A stretch of 64,000 nucleotides of DNA from NCBI RefSeq assembly GCF_019599405.1, contig NZ_RKLQ01000002.1, forward strand, positions 558,001 to 622,000, written 5' to 3'. The stretch comes from Haloarcula salinisoli. Its GTDB lineage: Archaea; Halobacteriota; Halobacteria; Halobacteriales; Haloarculaceae. The translations under genes and the position numbers were made by a program. The notes under the pieces are model-generated. The model saw only the letters and a program-made list of their open reading frames with translations, searched no databases and was not told the origin of the DNA. This document shows, one piece after another, positions 63,858 through 64,000 of this stretch; position 1 is the stretch's first letter; the number at the start of each line of letters is the position of its first letter.

Positions 63858-64000
63858 ATGGGGTACACCCGACGCCGTATGCTGGCCGCCACCGCGGGTA
63901 TCGCCGGTCTCGGCGCCATCGCCGGCTGTTCTGGCGGGTCCGGACAGTCGAACGCCGCCGCAGTCCAGTCATCGTTTTTCGTCTTCGACGACATCGCCGA
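63858..64000 (+). CDS. Tat lipoprotein, probable zinc/metal ABC transporter binding protein (3' end cut)
   Basis: Only 47 residues are visible. MGYTRRRMLAATAGIAGLGAIAGC is a Tat signal with lipobox Cys; the mature start SGGSGQSNAAAVQSSFFVFDDIA resembles haloarchaeal ZnuA-like cluster A-I binding proteins, which open with (V/Q)ASFF.F.D. The call is tentative because the gene is truncated by the window end. Confidence 0.55.
   Translation, partial: MGYTRRRMLAATAGIAGLGAIAGCSGGSGQSNAAAVQSSFFVFDDIA

Noticed and set aside
1-64000. rRNA, tRNA, transposases, integrases and replication origin
   Set aside because: No cloverleaf, conserved rRNA segment, DDE/tyrosine recombinase motif or Orc1/Cdc6 gene was recognised on either strand by eye; a tRNA scan was not possible.

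Overview
The window comes from a halophilic archaeon (class Halobacteria). The evidence is high G+C, very acidic predicted proteins, Tat-type lipoprotein signals (RR motif followed by a lipobox Cys), bat-type HTH_10 regulators, an archaellum locus of the euryarchaeal arlCE-F-G-H-I-J type, CheF, and short or absent 5' leaders with TATA-like boxes 20-30 nt before the start. The urease operon order (ureBCAGDEF), the urea transporter and the two archaellins fit a Haloarcula-like member of the Haloarculaceae; that placement is inference. No rRNA, tRNA, transposase or CRISPR array was recognised.

Layout. 1-3.5 kb: a truncated membrane protein with a GIDE-like domain, a Tat lipoprotein and a PAS/GAF/HTH_10 regulator. 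3.7-24.3 kb: one large chemotaxis and archaellum block. On the minus strand it holds a P-loop protein lacking the Walker Lys, cheF, a HEAT-repeat protein, cheR, cheA and cheB. On the plus strand it holds cheW, a KaiC/RAD55-like ATPase, an HTH plus small membrane protein pair, two recently duplicated archaellins, a conserved acidic protein, cheY, cheC, cheD, arlCE, arlF, arlG, arlH, arlI and arlJ. Together these form a receptor-to-motor pathway: CheW/CheA/CheY, adaptation by CheR/CheB/CheC/CheD, CheF linking CheY to the motor, and the archaellum export and rotation machine.

24.5-36.8 kb: a nitrogen block. The minus strand carries ureB-ureC-ureA-ureG-ureD-ureE-ureF and a nickel/cobalt permease. 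The plus strand carries a small Cys-rich ORF overlapping urtA, then urtB, urtC, urtD and urtE. It imports urea and nickel and hydrolyses urea to ammonia. The block is bracketed by two paralogous 64-65 aa membrane proteins in the same orientation.

37-61 kb: mixed housekeeping and metabolism. This includes aconitase, dCTP deaminase-family protein, an HTH_10 regulator, a HalOD1 protein, methylglyoxal synthase, the preQ0 (archaeosine precursor) operon queD-queE-queC, a DICT sensor/DUF7344 pair, a membrane-anchored 2Fe-2S ferredoxin, a pilin-like protein, 6-phosphogluconate dehydrogenase, an M29 aminopeptidase, RimI, small conserved haloarchaeal proteins, a Nudix hydrolase, a rhodanese, a HpcH/HpaI aldolase, a stand-alone dihydrolipoamide dehydrogenase, bacterial-type GAPDH, pyruvate kinase, enolase and a short GlpA-like protein.

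61-63.7 kb: a toxin-antitoxin island. A TumE/TumA-like pair and a nucleotidyltransferase/HEPN-like pair are each bounded by copies of the same imperfect repeat (three copies at 61111, 62234 and 63616). The TumE promoter carries two tandem TGTTAG-N8-CTAACA operators. At the right edge a Tat lipoprotein, probably a metal ABC transporter binding protein, is cut by the window end.

Besides genes, at least six intergenic regions carry a family of short-loop perfect hairpins. The densest is an array of seven hairpins joined by a repeated TCACTTCC linker at 46680-46855.
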